A stretch of DNA of 64,000 nt from Knoxdaviesia capensis (taxonomy: Eukaryota > Ascomycota > Sordariomycetes > Microascales > Gondwanamycetaceae): positions 1,972,144-2,036,143 of the forward strand of contig LNGK01000002.1 in assembly GCA_001510575.1 (NCBI GenBank), given 5' to 3'. The notes beneath the pieces were generated by a model that saw only the letters and a program-made list of their open reading frames with translations, did not search any database and was not told the DNA's origin. The position numbers and the translations under genes are program-made. Each line of letters opens with the position of its first letter. The first letter of the stretch is position 1. Below, in pieces: positions 9,923-21,123 of the stretch.

Positions 9923-12900
9923 ATGTCGGGTAACAACAGCATCAAGGTCGTGGCCCGGTTCCGGCCACAAAACCGGATCGAGCTTGAATCGGGCGGTAAG
10001 CCCATTGTCAGTTTTGATGGCCAGGACACTCTGACCGTTGATGTGAGTTTTCCCCAGCGGCTTGAGGGGGGAATGTTGTCTGTTGTGAGGGGCTGTGGTG
10101 GTGATACCGTGATAACAACAGCGGCTGCAGCAGTAATCCGTAGTCGGGGTGCTTCCAACTGGCACACACTAGCTGGTTGACTTCACTCTCCTCCATTGGC
10201 CGACTTCGCGAGAAATATGATATCGGCGTATACTGACAAATTCGGCCGCCTTTTGCCTCGTCCTCTCTCTATCTAGTCCAAGGAGGCTCAGGGCTCCTTC
10301 ACCTTTGACCGTGTGTTTGATATGTCCTGCAAACAGAAAGACATCTTCGACTTCTCTATCCGCCCCACCGTCGATGATATTCTCAACGGATACAACGGCA
10401 CCGTGTTTGCCTATGGCCAGACCGGTGCCGGTAAGTCGTATACCATGATGGGTACGTCGATAGATGACGAGGAAGGCCGTGGTGTCATCCCCCGAATTGT
10501 CGAGCAGATCTTCGAAAGCATCTTGTCCAGTCCCTCGACCATCGAGTACACCGTGCGGGTCAGCTACATGGAAATCTACATGGAGCGTATCCGCGATCTT
10601 CTGGAACCATCGCACGACAACCTTCCGGTCCACGAAGAAAAGAACCGCGGAGTCTACGTCAAGGGCCTGCTCGAGATTTACGTGTCGAGTGTCCAGGAAG
10701 TTTTCGAGGTCATGCGCCGCGGTGGCAACGCCCGAGCCGTGGCCGCCACAAACATGAACCAGGAGTCGTCTCGATCGCACTCCATCTTCGTCATCACCAT
10801 CACCCAAAAGAACGTCGAGACCGGCTCGGCAAAAAGCGGCCAACTGTTCTTGGTCGATCTGGCGGGTAGCGAGAAGGTCGGCAAGACTGGCGCCAGTGGC
10901 CAGACCCTCGAAGAGGCCAAGAAGATCAACAAGAGTTTGAGTGCTCTCGGCATGGTCATTAACGCCCTGACCGACGGCAAATCCTCGCACGTGCCGTACC
11001 GTGACTCGAAACTGACCCGAATATTGCAAGAATCCCTCGGTGGTAACAGTCGGACCACTCTGATCATCAACTGCTCGCCCAGCAGCTACAACGACGCCGA
11101 AACCCTGAGTACCCTCCGATTCGGTATGCGAGCAAAGGCCATCAAGAACAAGGCGAAAGTCAACGCCGAACTCAGCCCGGCCGAACTCAAGGCCCTGCTC
11201 CGGAAAGCCCAGACCCAAGTCACCACCTTCGAAAGCTACGTATCGAATCTCGAGGGCGAGGTTCAGCTGTGGCGTGCCGGAGAGGCGGTGCCGCGCGAAA
11301 AGTGGGTTGCCTCGATCTCCACAGGTTCGACCAAGCCTGCTAGCCGAGAAGTGGTGCGACCTTCGACCCCGTCAAGATTGATACCCGAAAGCCGATCCGA
11401 GACCCCCATGCCCGAGCGCGCCGGTACCCCCAGCCTGCCCCTGGACAAAGACGAACGCGAGGAGTTCCTGCGCCGCGAAAACGAACTCCAGGATCAGCTT
11501 GCCGAGCGGGAGTCTCAAATGACCACTGCCGAGAAGCAGCTCCTCGAGGCCAAGGAAGAGCTCGTGTACCTCAAGGAGCACGACAGCAAGACCGGCAAGG
11601 AGAACGAGCGGCTCATCTCCGAGGTCAACGAGTGCAAGATGCAACTTGAACGGTTGACGTTTGAAAGCAAGGAAGCCATTATCACCATGGACGCCCTGAA
11701 GGAGGCCAACTCCGAGCTGACGTCGGAGCTGGATGAGGTCAAGCAGCAGCTGATGGACGTGAAGATGAGCTCCAAGGAGACCAACGCCCAGCTTGATGAG
11801 AAAGAGAAGAGAAAGGCAGAGAAGATGGCCAAGATGATGGCTGGTTTCGACCTGGGCGACGACGTGTTCAGCAGGGATGAGCGGTCAGTGGCTGATACCA
11901 TCAAGCAGCTCGATCTGCTCATCCAGCAGAGCAGTGCCGGAGATCCCATTCCAGTGGACGATCTCAACGACCTCAAGACCCGTCTTCTCGAAGCTCAGGG
12001 AGCTCTCCGCCAAGCCGAGCTGTCGGCATACGGTGCCTCGGCGAACGACGCCGAAGCAAGGAGGCGCAAGGAGCTTGAGACGCGGTTGGAGACGGTGCAG
12101 ACACAGTACGAGGATCTCCTGCAGAAGAACCTAACCGAGGACGACCGCGAGGAGATCAAGGCGCGCATGGAGGCGGCGCTGTCGGACAAGCAGACGGCGC
12201 AGCTGGAGCTGGTCGACAGCCTGAAGGCGGAGATGACGCAGAAGGCGGCGGAGAACGAGCACATGAAGGGGCAGATTGAGGAGCTGCAGCGGCGGGTGAA
12301 GGCGGGCACGACGGCGCCGCTAGCGAACGGCAAGACGATCCAGCAGCAGATTGCCGAGTTTGACGTGATGAAGAAGAGCCTGATGCGCGACCTGCAGAAC
12401 CGGTGCGAGCGGGTGGTGGAGCTGGAGATCTCGCTCGACGAGACGCGCGAGCAGTACAACAACGTGCTGCGGTCGAGCAACAACCGCGCGCAGCAGAAGA
12501 AGATGGCTTTCCTCGAGCGCAACCTCGAGCAGCTGACGCAGGTGCAGCGCCAGCTGGTCGAGCAGAACTCGGCGCTGAAGAAGGAGGTGGCTATTGCTGA
12601 GCGCAAGCTGATTGCGCGCAACGAGCGCATCCAGAGCCTGGAGGCGTTGCTGCAGGATAGCCAGGAGAAGATGGCTGCGGCGAACCACAAGTATGTTCAG
12701 GCCCCCCTTGTATTTTGTTGCCCAGGCCTCGATGTGTATGCTAACGTTTTCAACTCTTTTTCCCCTCTACTAGGTTCGAGGTCCAACTGGCCTCCGTCAA
12801 GGAGCGTCTCGACGCAGCCAAGGTGGCCAGCGCGCGCGACCAGGCCGCGATGAGCGGAGCCGGCGGCTTCAGCTTCGGCGGTGCCGGCAGCCGCATTGCG

Positions 12901-13011
12901 AAGCCGCTGCGTGGCGGTGGTGGCGACGGGCCGACTAACCCGGCGATTTCGAGTCTGCAGACCGAGGGCAACACCAACAAGCGCGCCAGCTGGTTCTTCC
13001 AGAAGTCGTAA
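9923..13011 (+). CDS. kinA: Conventional kinesin heavy chain (kinesin-1)
   Basis: This is a plus-end-directed microtubule motor that moves vesicles, endosomes and dynein itself toward hyphal tips. There are three exons: 9923-10042, 10277-12690 and 12774-13011. Introns are 234 bp (GTGAGT...TAG) and 83 bp (GTATGT...TAG). The product is 923 aa, close to Neurospora and Aspergillus kinesin-1. The ATG at 9923 starts MSGNNSIKVVARFRPQN, the fungal N-terminus. Motor motifs are the P-loop GQTGAGKSYTMMG (about residue 85), switch I NQESSRSHS (about 200) and switch II LVDLAGSEKVGKTGA (about 230). A neck and long coiled coils follow, including LERNLEQLTQVQRQLVEQNS near 810, the conserved fungal tail coil. 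The C-terminus is Gly-rich and ends FFQKS. There is no light-chain-binding region, as expected for fungal kinesin-1. Dynein heavy chain lies about 13 kb downstream. Confidence 0.96.
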
Positions 13012-14023
13012 ACGACTCCCCCCCTTGTTTCTTTCGCCCATTCCACCCACTCCGCCAACTGTCTTGCTCTCTGCCTCCGAGGACCTTTCTTCTCTAGCCC
13101 GTCAACTCTTTTGTCCAGCACATGAACCATCTAAACCCATATACCATTTGATGATGTACAGCCCCCGTCCTCTTCCCTCCCTGCCATCCCCCCCCTTTCT
13201 GCTGTTTCTCTTGTCGTGTTTTTTATTTGAAAAAAAATAGCTGTTCGGAATTACGAATTGTGTATCTACTCTCTTTTTTTTCTCTCTCTGTGTGCTTCAT
13301 GAAATATCTGTTGTTCGTTCCCACTACACTCCCCTCTCCATCGTCCATCTTCTTCCTTATTGCTCTCTCTTTTCTTAGGTCTCTGTCTGGGTAAAGGCGT
13401 TGATGCCGCAGAGCTATTGTGTTTGGGGTCGTTTTATTTCATCCCTTGTTCTTTCGTCTTCCGCGTGCTCGGTCTTTTTCATTACTGTGTTCAACTTCTT
13501 TCTTTTTCTCTTCAATTCACTTCCGTTGTCCTGTCAAGCAAGTTCCGGTTTGAGAAGAGGAGAGGAGAGTGGCGCAAGAGTGAAAGAACTGACAAGGTGA
13601 TAATGGCGCGAAGTGGAAGCTAAGCCCGCTTGATTAGACAGAGTTCGAAGCGCGGAACTGGAGGGTTCTTCAATCATCTTGGGGGATGGCTTGTCGTTTT
13701 TCTTGTTCTGCTTTTTTTGTTCGGTTGGAGGATTCTTTTGGGTTAGTTTAGATAGTACAATACACCACCACCACCACCTTTTTTTGAGCATTTGGATGTC
13801 ACGGAATGAGGAATGCAAGCATCTAAACGCGAAGTTGCGTGGTTCTACACGGGCCAGTTTTGGGGAGATGATGCAATGAATTATCGTGTAAATTATCGTG
13901 CACACGGAGCCTATGAACCATCGCTAAATCCAACCCTAAGAAAACCACACATGCTCAGTCCTCTTCGTATCGTTACAGTGGGACTATCGTACAAACGCCC
14001 ATTCAGTCCGGACTCCGGCCCCG
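13012..14023. other. Convergent 3' spacer between kinesin and PPT2
   Basis: Both neighbours end here, kinesin from the left and the ACP synthase from the right. The sequence is T-rich with poly-T and CTCT tracts just after the kinesin stop, as expected for a 3' UTR. A CACCACCACC tract occurs near 13763. I see no gene. Confidence 0.6.
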
Positions 14024-14754
14024 CTACCTTCCTGTACCATCATCATCATCATCAAGTGTCGGGGGTGCGGACTGCTGCGCATTGAACCCAATGCACACAG
14101 CCGTCGCGTACTCGCCATCATGGCTGATCGACACCAACGCCTCCTGCAGCACCGGCGCCGCATCCCCGCCAGTCGCCGCTGCGTCCGGCACGGTGATGAC
14201 GGCCACGGGCGGGCCGGAGCCGCTGGCTGCGCGGCGCGGGGGCGGCGGGCCGGGGGCGGTTGGGGCGGCGCGGCGGATCTCCACGTCATGGAAGCCGAGG
14301 TGCAGGTGCGGGTGGGCTTTGAAGGCGGCTTCTTTGGCGGCGAAGCTGTGCATCCAGGGAAATTAGTTTGAGAATTCCATGGGGTGCGATATAAAAACAC
14401 ACACCTAGCCGGAGAAAGAAGGAAAAGGAGGGGGGGAACGTACCGGCCGGCCAGGAACGCCGCGGCGCGGGCTAGCCCGCTCTGGCCGTCGTCCTGCTGC
14501 CGGCTCCTGGATGATGCAGACGACGCCGACGGCGATGCGGCCGAAGGAGAAGTCATGGAAGGAGAAAGCGCCGCGAGCCGGCCAGCCGCGGCGGCGCGCT
14601 CGGCGGGGGTCAGCACGCGCGCGACGAACTTGGGGCCGCGCGGGCCGGCGAGGATGGCGCGGATGCGCGGGATGCGGCACACGTCGGTGCCGAGGGTCAG
14701 GTTGAAGGGGAAGCGGTGCAGGAGCGGGGGCAGGTTGGGTATTCTGGGCTTCAT
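14024..14754 (-). CDS. PPT2: Holo-[acyl-carrier-protein] synthase (4'-phosphopantetheinyl transferase), AcpS/Ppt2 type
   Basis: This enzyme moves the phosphopantetheine arm of CoA onto a conserved Ser of acyl carrier protein. The closest known role is mitochondrial ACP activation by yeast Ppt2. There are two exons, 14444-14754 and 14024-14345, with a 98-bp intron (14346-14443, GTACGT...CAG). The spliced protein is 210 aa, somewhat longer than typical AcpS (120-180 aa). The Mg/CoA-binding motif LGTDVCRIPRI lies at about residues 20-31. The second motif RFAAKEAAFKAH is rebuilt exactly across the splice junction (about 104-115). The extra length comes from a Ser/Ala-rich insert (about residues 60-90) and an Asp run near the C-terminus coded by ATG-complement CAT repeats. 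No polyketide or fatty acid synthase gene is nearby, so context does not name its ACP. The family assignment is firm; the mitochondrial role is inferred. Confidence 0.85.
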
Positions 14755-15291
14755 TTTTCTGTCTTTCTTTTTCTTGGTTGTGAGGCTTGGTTGGGCCTGT
14801 TCAGTTTATCTTGATGAAGCTGAGAGTTTTTGAGGTTTGCCTAAGATTGTATGTTCGCTCACACACGCTTGAGCAAGTTTTCAGTCAATCTAACCCTAAT
14901 CCGCCAGACAAACCCTAGGAATTATGAAACCCTAACTCGACGTGTAAGTGACCACTGTGGCAACTGAAGCGGACATCTCGAAAGTATTAGAAAGTAGTCA
15001 ATTTGTTATTCCATCCCATTAGAGATACTTGGGTACATATTTAGAGTCTTCAATCATTCCTCGGCTTAGGGCTTGTCCAGTCTTGCCAATAACCCTGTTG
15101 TTGCCGTCTCGGCGTTCGTCTCGCCCTCTCACATTCCTCCTCCATTTCACAGACTGCTTCCATTCTTCCACCTAAGTATCTTCCCTCATTCCAATTCAAG
15201 ACAAGAGTGTGCCTTTGAGTTCCTTGTGTGAATAGTGACTAGTAACTACTATTCCGGGTTAACAGTTCTCCAATAATCTCTCGTTTTTGCC
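14755..15291. other. Spacer with a cluster of telomere-like (AACCCTA) motifs
   Basis: This stretch holds the PPT2 promoter and the 3' region of the DUF1774-type gene. Three telobox-like elements occur within about 50 bp: TAACCCTAA near 14890, AAACCCTAG near 14911 and AAACCCTAA near 14928. They lie about 135-180 bp upstream of the PPT2 start. The rest is unremarkable, with CT-rich tracts around 15110-15190. Confidence 0.55.
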
Positions 15292-16430
15292 TTAGTTGTG
15301 GAGAAGGGGAGCACGCTCCTGGTCGGTCTGCGGCTTGGGGAGTCTGCGGAGGTAGCTGACATCCCGACCGGCCCAGACGGGGATGGCAACGGCCAAGCTG
15401 GCGAGGAACAGGACACTCATGATAGTGAAGGCAAAGATCCACTGCAGAGCGAAAACCTTGGCGAGGAACTGGCCGACGCCGAGAGCGGCCATGAGGACGC
15501 TGAGGGAGAAGCCCATGGTGTAGTCCTATTAGTGCAGAAAGCAATAGGTTAGTGCATCTGATGCGTGACTAGTTGATCGGCGGTCGAGAGGAAAACTTAC
15601 GCCCAGGTAGCCGATGAAGAACAGGCCCTTGAGCAGGAAGACCCAGACGAAGACATTGGCGCACACGCGGGCCACCAGGCTGTGCGAGTGAGCGACCATG
15701 TACGAGCCGTTCCAGTACACGGCCATGAGGGTCCAGGCGAGCGGGGCCGACACGACGGGCCAGTGGATGGAGCGCGGGTAGTCGGCGTGCAGGAAGTACT
15801 GGCTCGACAGGTTGAGCAGGTTGGCCAGCAGCACGATCTCGGCCCAGATGAAGTGGCCGTGGGCGACCAGCAGGACGAACGCCAGGTGCAGCACGTTGTT
15901 GACGATGAAGTGGCCGCCGACGTTGGCGGCCGCGGTGACGTAGATGGTGTTCCGCGAGAACAGGTGGGCGATGTACGCAGCCTGCATAATGAGCATGACG
16001 AGCCTGGGCAGAGAAGGGAAAAAAAAAACAAAGGTTGGTGACGTCAGTGTGACTGGACAGATTATCCCGGACAAGAGTGTGTCGATTGAAGGTGTCCACT
16101 CACCAGTAGATGTCGATGATCGTGGCGTTCAGCGTGAATCCCGTCAGGTAGTGCGAATTCCACCACCACAGGCGGTGGCTGCCGTGGAAGCCATAGCTGG
16201 GCTTGTTGTGCACGAGATACACCGAGGTGATCAGCGAGAGCAGCCAGGTGAGGATGGTCAGGGCCTTGTATGTCAGGATCGACTCCCGCGTGTGCGATTC
16301 CCGGCGGGCAAAGGGATTGTCTGGGCGAGGACAGAAGATGTTAGTTGAGGTAATGGTTCACAGCTCATGTTCTCGGGATAGAAGAGCAGCACTGACATTT
16401 GTTGTAGGACGACATGACGATGATGGGCAT
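15292..16430 (-). CDS. Multi-spanning membrane protein, DUF1774 type
   Basis: The molecular function is unknown; the family is a fungal integral membrane family without an established activity. I assembled four exons: 16397-16430, 16104-16320, 15601-16003 and 15292-15525. Introns are 76 bp (GTCAGT...CAG), 100 bp (GTGAGT...CAG) and 75 bp (GTAAGT...TAG). The result is 295 aa, or 290 aa if the second ATG at 16415 is used. About seven hydrophobic segments span the length. Family-like features are the early SILTYKALTILTWLLSL helix, the WWWNSHYLTGF loop, the His-rich HLAFVLLVAHGHFIWAE region, and the block DYTMGFSLSV followed by ALQWIFAFTIM. The C-terminus is short, polar and cytosol-like. The first exon is tiny and its GTCAGT donor is weaker than usual, so the N-terminus is the least certain part. 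The DUF1774 assignment is from memory of family patterns. Confidence 0.75.
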
Positions 16431-17672
16431 TGTCGATATAGCAGCGAATTCCGAAACAAATAAGATACAGCAAGAATCAGGACCAAGCAGACAAAATATA
16501 CAATCAATCCACAGATCAGGTCAAGTGAAAAAATAGAAGAGGAAGAGGAATCTAGCGAGATCCATCTAGGACCGATGCTCTTAAATACTCTCTCTCATGG
16601 TGATCCCCTAATTCCACACAGCTGATTCTGAATGCGGGGGAGAACGCAAGCCTGTGCGGTAAGGATGACGCACATGGTCCCAGCCATTGGAGGAACCGGG
16701 TTGGTGATTTTTTTGGGGAGAGCATCTAGGGATTCCCCCAAAAATGCAGCAACTTGGGCAACGGCACACGCCCCCCCCTAAAAAAAATAGGCTGGTCTTT
16801 GACTAATATCGTCCTATTAATGCATTATTTCCTGTGTTTTCAGGCCGAAAGAAAATCTGCGAAACATGGTTCTGTGAACCCAGAATTGTTGTGACTGTTT
16901 GGTGAGTGAGGTTGTTTCCGGATCCGGCATGCCCCACAAGCGGCCGGTACCGAGCGGAATCGGTTTCGGACTAACGCGGGGATTTAGCGCCGAGCAAGGA
17001 AGGAGACGGCGGGAAAATCGACGGCTGGCAACTGGCCACAGCTGCCACGGCCTAACTCCAGACTAAATGCTCTTTTTCAATTGATCTTGGATATAAATAA
17101 AGCCTAGATGTCTGTCAAGTGTCAAGCGAGCTGGGGGGGTTTTTTTTTATTTTTGTTTTTTATTTTTCCCACAGTGGCGAAGAATGAAGACAGCTGAAAG
17201 ATTCTTGACTAATGCCGAGCTATCATACAAGTTGCATTGGCTGATGACGACGCTTCAACCTGGGTAATCAGCCGGACATCAGAAAAACTACAGGATCGAG
17301 GAAATAAGGGAGATTCTCTTGATTCTTGGCTGGAGACTCTGGAGTAGCTATCACGCGGAGGACAACTGGTGCAGACAGATCGCGAGACATGCCCGTTTAT
17401 ATATAAGTGCCAGCGAGAAGGAGATACAGGACAGACATAAGAACAGGAAAAGCCAAAGGAAGAAACCGGGAAATGGAAAGATTGACCAAACGAATACTCA
17501 CGCTAGCTCATCGCCAAACAGCAAGTGCAAGACTAAAACGAAGTCTATAGATTCTGAGAAATGAAAACGCGGAGGCCAGGAAATACCAGGAGAAGACAAG
17601 AAGATCATCTCGATCGATCGATGGGAGGAGAGGAAAGTCGGTGGCGAGTTCGATGGCCGATTCTCGCTCGCT
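16431..17672. other. Spacer, no gene seen
   Basis: This 1.2-kb stretch holds the upstream region of the DUF1774-type gene. It contains homopolymer tracts (C7 then A8 near 16770, poly-T near 17140) and a GATC-rich patch near 17605. Open frames such as 17319-17564 (+) have no domain. I see nothing further. Confidence 0.5.
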
Positions 17673-18518
17673 CTAATCTGCTAAGGTGGAGATGAGTTTC
17701 AGCGTAGGCTTGACCGAAGCGGTTTTGCTGCTGGTGGTGGTGGTGGTGGTGGTGGTAGTGGTAACGACAACAGATGTGGTGGCCCTGGTGGGGGTAGCGG
17801 TAGTGACAGTCAGTTGGGGGCGCTTCGTGGTGGGAGAGGGCTCGTAGCTCTGGATCGGTCGGCAGAGTTCGTAGAAGGTCCACATCTGCTCGGCGAGAAT
17901 GGCCGATCAGTCGGCGTCAAGGGACGAGCGGCCGGCGTAGGCAAAGATCTGGTAGCCGTACTGGAGCTGGACCATCAGCGCCATCCAGGTGTTCGGGTTC
18001 TGGCACCGGCCGCCCGCCGAGTCCAGCTTCAAGACAACATCGCAGCTGAAGCGCGGCGCCAGAATGGCCACACCGCCCTCGGACACGGTCTTGCCGACAA
18101 CACTGGCCCAGACCTTGGGGTTGATGTACACGTGCACGTCCAGGTTGACGCCGACCTCGGCCTCGGAGGTGACCGGCTGCTTCTCCCATGTCCAGGACCA
18201 TCTCTGCTAGGGCTTAGCGTTAGCATATATTCACAGGGAGGGATACATCGGTCGATATACCTCCGTGGTCACTGCAGCCCAAGGGCGTGATATGGAACAG
18301 AGAGATAGGAAAACACTTACCCAGACCGTGTGTTGCTGCAGCACTTGAAGCAGCGGCGGCAGTAGCCATCGGCCACCAGGCCAGTGACACCGAAGTTGAC
18401 AGTCCCCAGAGCGCGGACCGAGAACTAGTAGATGTCGACGTAGACGCAGGCCCTTGATGTAGCCGCGCGTGTGGCAGGAGACGCAGTCGAGCTTCTCTCT
18501 CCCCAGCCTCGCCATCAT
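17673..18518 (-). pseudogene. Broken gene for a secreted-type Cys-containing fungal protein
   Basis: Reading the - strand gives protein-like pieces in order that no intact frame joins. The first piece is LDCVSCHTRGYIKG (about 18455-18495). After a frame change comes VYVDIY, a TAG stop (18425-18427), then FSVRALGTVNFGVTGLVADG and CRRCFKCC. A plausible intron follows (about 18202-18320, GTAAGT...CAGAG). The next frame starts WSWTWEKQ and runs through VNLDVHVYINPKVW to SSLDAD, where a TGA (17907-17909) interrupts it. It then continues SAILAEQMWTFYELC into a Thr-rich tail with a Thr run (about 17733-17757) and ends near 17673. The CxxC followed by Gly-rich beta-type sequence resembles fungal extracellular proteins of the DUF7029/DUF7223 kind, but that is a tentative guess. 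Two stops plus a frameshift argue for a pseudogene. Neighbouring genes use TAA, TAG and TGA as normal stops, so recoding is unlikely. Confidence 0.55.
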
Positions 18519-19269
18519 TCATGAGCTCGCAGATGAATCTTTTCCTGAGCGCCTTCCATCACAATTTAAGTCCTCATAGGCTCAGCCCGATCACGAGGAA
18601 CGAAGATTTTATATCTGGCGGTCCTCGGAAAAGATTAAGATGACGACCACACTAGATGGCCCAGTATGGACTTAGCAAGAGGTGCTTCACACGCAGAGTT
18701 CCCGTGTCCAATCGCGCTTGTGTGTGCCGACTTTGATGTAAACCGGCCTCGAACATGATTGTTACGAAGACTTTCTCCGGTATTTGAGAGGTGGGGGATA
18801 TGCTCAAGGGTAGTATCGTGACACAACTCTTGATTCCACCTTGGTTGGATGTGTTGTATTGCTGGCTTAGCGAAGTCCCGGGGAAACAGGACAATGGAGC
18901 CTATAGGTCATAGACGAGATGCGCATGAAGAAAGTCAGCGTGGTGCACGGGAGACTGCGACCAGGGGAAAATGTTTGTAGACCTCCGATACGGAGAAAAA
19001 AGAGAAAAAGTGAATGAAAGAGAGGCATCACGATAGCCTGAGGTTTTACTCGGGGAACGAAGCCGGCTGCTGTTCCTAGGTTGCATCAGCTGTGCTTCGA
19101 CGTTGCCAGCGCCACACTGGTGACATTTTGAGCTTTCGTTCAGGAGAAATCAGAGATCTCGAAAGCCTTCCCTCCCTATCTAGACGAAACGATGCGACCC
19201 CCTAAGAACCATAAAGCCATAAGGTTATCACATCGGCGAATCAATAGAGCGAGTGGGATAAGCACTAGA

Positions 19270-19565
19270 AGTAGAGGGTCTAATATAAACTATCACCTCC
19301 GTAGATATCCGAAAACCAAGAATCTATGACTTTCAAAGTCATAAATTCTTGGTTTTCGGGTATATCCGTTAGCGAGATCTATCAAGAAATTGACGGCGTC
19401 CAACTCTAGTTAGCTGATTTCAGCCAACAACATGGATTCATTGTCTTTCAAAGCATAGACTTTCGCGGTGATTGGTTTCTTCGGAGGCTTTCCCTGTATC
19501 ACCTTGAATTTCTTCATCTTAATGACCTTCCGGAATTCGGTCCCAATGGCTTCCGTCCACGTGCA
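19270..19565 (-). mobile_element. Ty1/copia-type reverse transcriptase relic
   Basis: On the - strand, bases 19559 to 19413 translate as TWTEAIGTEF...FKVIQG...KPITAKVYALKDN, ending LLAEIS and a TAA (19410-19412). The same frame then resumes with LELDAVNFL. This fits the start of a copia reverse transcriptase: W..A...E...L....++.V.......I..K.V+..K, then LE...DAVNAFL. The canonical ~40 residues between these two blocks are missing, and a stop interrupts, so this is a deleted, dead copy. No long terminal repeats were recognised. The identification rests on motif order only. Confidence 0.45.
19304..19367. repeat. Near-perfect 30-bp palindrome
   Basis: The left arm 19304-19333 and right arm 19335-19367 are inverted copies separated by one base. 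They differ by one mismatch and a 2-nt insertion. The core is AACCAAGAAT...ATTCTTGGTT. It overlaps the degenerate copia-like frame, so it could be a fold-back created during decay or the end of a non-autonomous element. Confidence 0.85.
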
Positions 19566-21046
19566 GCCGTGTGATAGAGATAAGGCTTACGGTAAGCTCA
19601 GAAGGTGAGGCGTCGATCTGAGCGGCTAGCAAAGGCACTCGCGCCTAACACGAGAGGGGCCATTCAAGACCTCGGCAAGGGCCGAAAGGCCGGTGCGAGG
19701 AGAAGCATTTCCGCGAAGGAGACAACTATTTGCGGCCCCCGCGTGAGTGTCCGTCCCCTACTGGAACTCTTCGAGAGGTCGCCAGGGTTGGTTCAAACGG
19801 AAACACAGGTGTTTTGGGGGGAATGGACTGGGGAAACCGAGGCTCAATTTTCAAGGCGATACGTGAAGCCATGCGGGTGGCTCCGAGAGTCAGATGGTCA
19901 AGTTGTAGGGCTTGCGGTACTGCGGGCGAGGAGGACAGATGAACACTGCTTTCCAGCAAGGTTGACCCCTGTGCTTTGGCTTGACCCTCCATTTCGAATG
20001 TCAGCCAGTTGCAGCTGGGCACCAAAATGCGAGTCCTCCTGGCACCAGTGGAAAATTGTAATTTGGGACAGACACCAGCTACAGATAAGGATACACCACT
20101 TCAGCGCCGTGGCCAAAATTGTGGCCCAGCCAAATCCGTGAAAAGTCCTCCCTAAACACACGTCACACATTCACGATGAACGGTTCATGTACACCGGTGT
20201 AGAAACTGAAGGGTAACAACACAGCATTGGTACGTTGAGATCGAAGACCCCGGGCCCTGAGCTCGGAGGGCTTCCGTGCAAACCCTCGGAACGGGCAGTA
20301 CACTCATGCGACTTTTGTTTGCAACCCAAAGAAAAACAACAGAAGTACCTCCGAGCGAAATGGCATTGACTTTCATCCCCGTCGCAGAGAAAGCATTGAG
20401 GACGAAGATAAAAAAAAAATTCCAACGATGTCCAGCTTGAGACACCTTTGCGCGGGTTTGAGTGCTGGACGAGAACTTGACGTGGTCAATCTTTGACCCC
20501 AGAGCATGGGCTCTCTACAGGGCACACACCGTGGTGGCGAGCGAACTGACAGGTGGCTGGCCGATACTGGCTGTCCAGAGTCCAGACTTGAGGCGTGGTC
20601 ATGACCCCTGCTAAAGAGCAACTGCCAAACATCGTCACAAGCACACCGTCTCGATTAACACAGCACTCCTTTGCGGTTTACAATTCCCGGGCTTTCTCTC
20701 CAACAAAAAGAACACCTCAACACGCCGGTGCAGCTATCGTAGGCTCGGGAGGCTGAGCGAAGATTCCCTCTGTTCATCCCCGGGGTCAGCTCCGGACACG
20801 TCACTTCGGCCTGACCTTAGATTGGGATTTGGGATTGTTTTTCCCAGAGAGCCGGCCCGTGTAGGTACCGAAACTTGAACCGGATTCTTTTCTTTTTTCT
20901 TTTTTCGGTTTCGGTTTCGGTTTCTTCTTTTTGTAGGGGAAACTTTGATTCTCCTTATCCTTGGCTGTATTGCTCTGCAACTTTCTCGGTGCGAAGACAT
21001 GTCGTCGAAATAGCAATTCGACAAAATGGGAGGTGCAGCGCGGGCG

Positions 21047-21123
21047 GTCCCGAACGCGACTGCCAATTTTTTGGGATTTTTGGAACTACTAGACGCGGTT
21101 GTCCCGCACGCGACTGCCATTTT
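21047..21123. repeat. Imperfect direct repeat, 54-bp period
   Basis: GTCCCG(A/C)ACGCGACTGCCA followed by T-rich sequence occurs at 21047-21070 and again at 21101-21123. The distance of 54 bp suggests a partly decayed tandem duplication. Confidence 0.75.

Noticed and set aside
14024..14754. Phosphopantetheinyl transferase as part of a secondary-metabolite cluster
   Set aside because: No polyketide synthase, NRPS, tailoring enzyme or transporter lies nearby. The neighbours are housekeeping genes.
17673..18518. Stop-codon reassignment or readthrough as explanation for internal TAG and TGA
   Set aside because: Intact neighbours end normally at TAA (kinesin, RAD6), TAG (PPT2) and TGA (ERG1, Clr5), and a frameshift is also present. 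Loss of function is simpler.
19605..20141. 178-codon + strand frame in the gene-poor stretch
   Set aside because: It has no domain, lies in relic-rich sequence, and its composition is atypical of the genes in this window.
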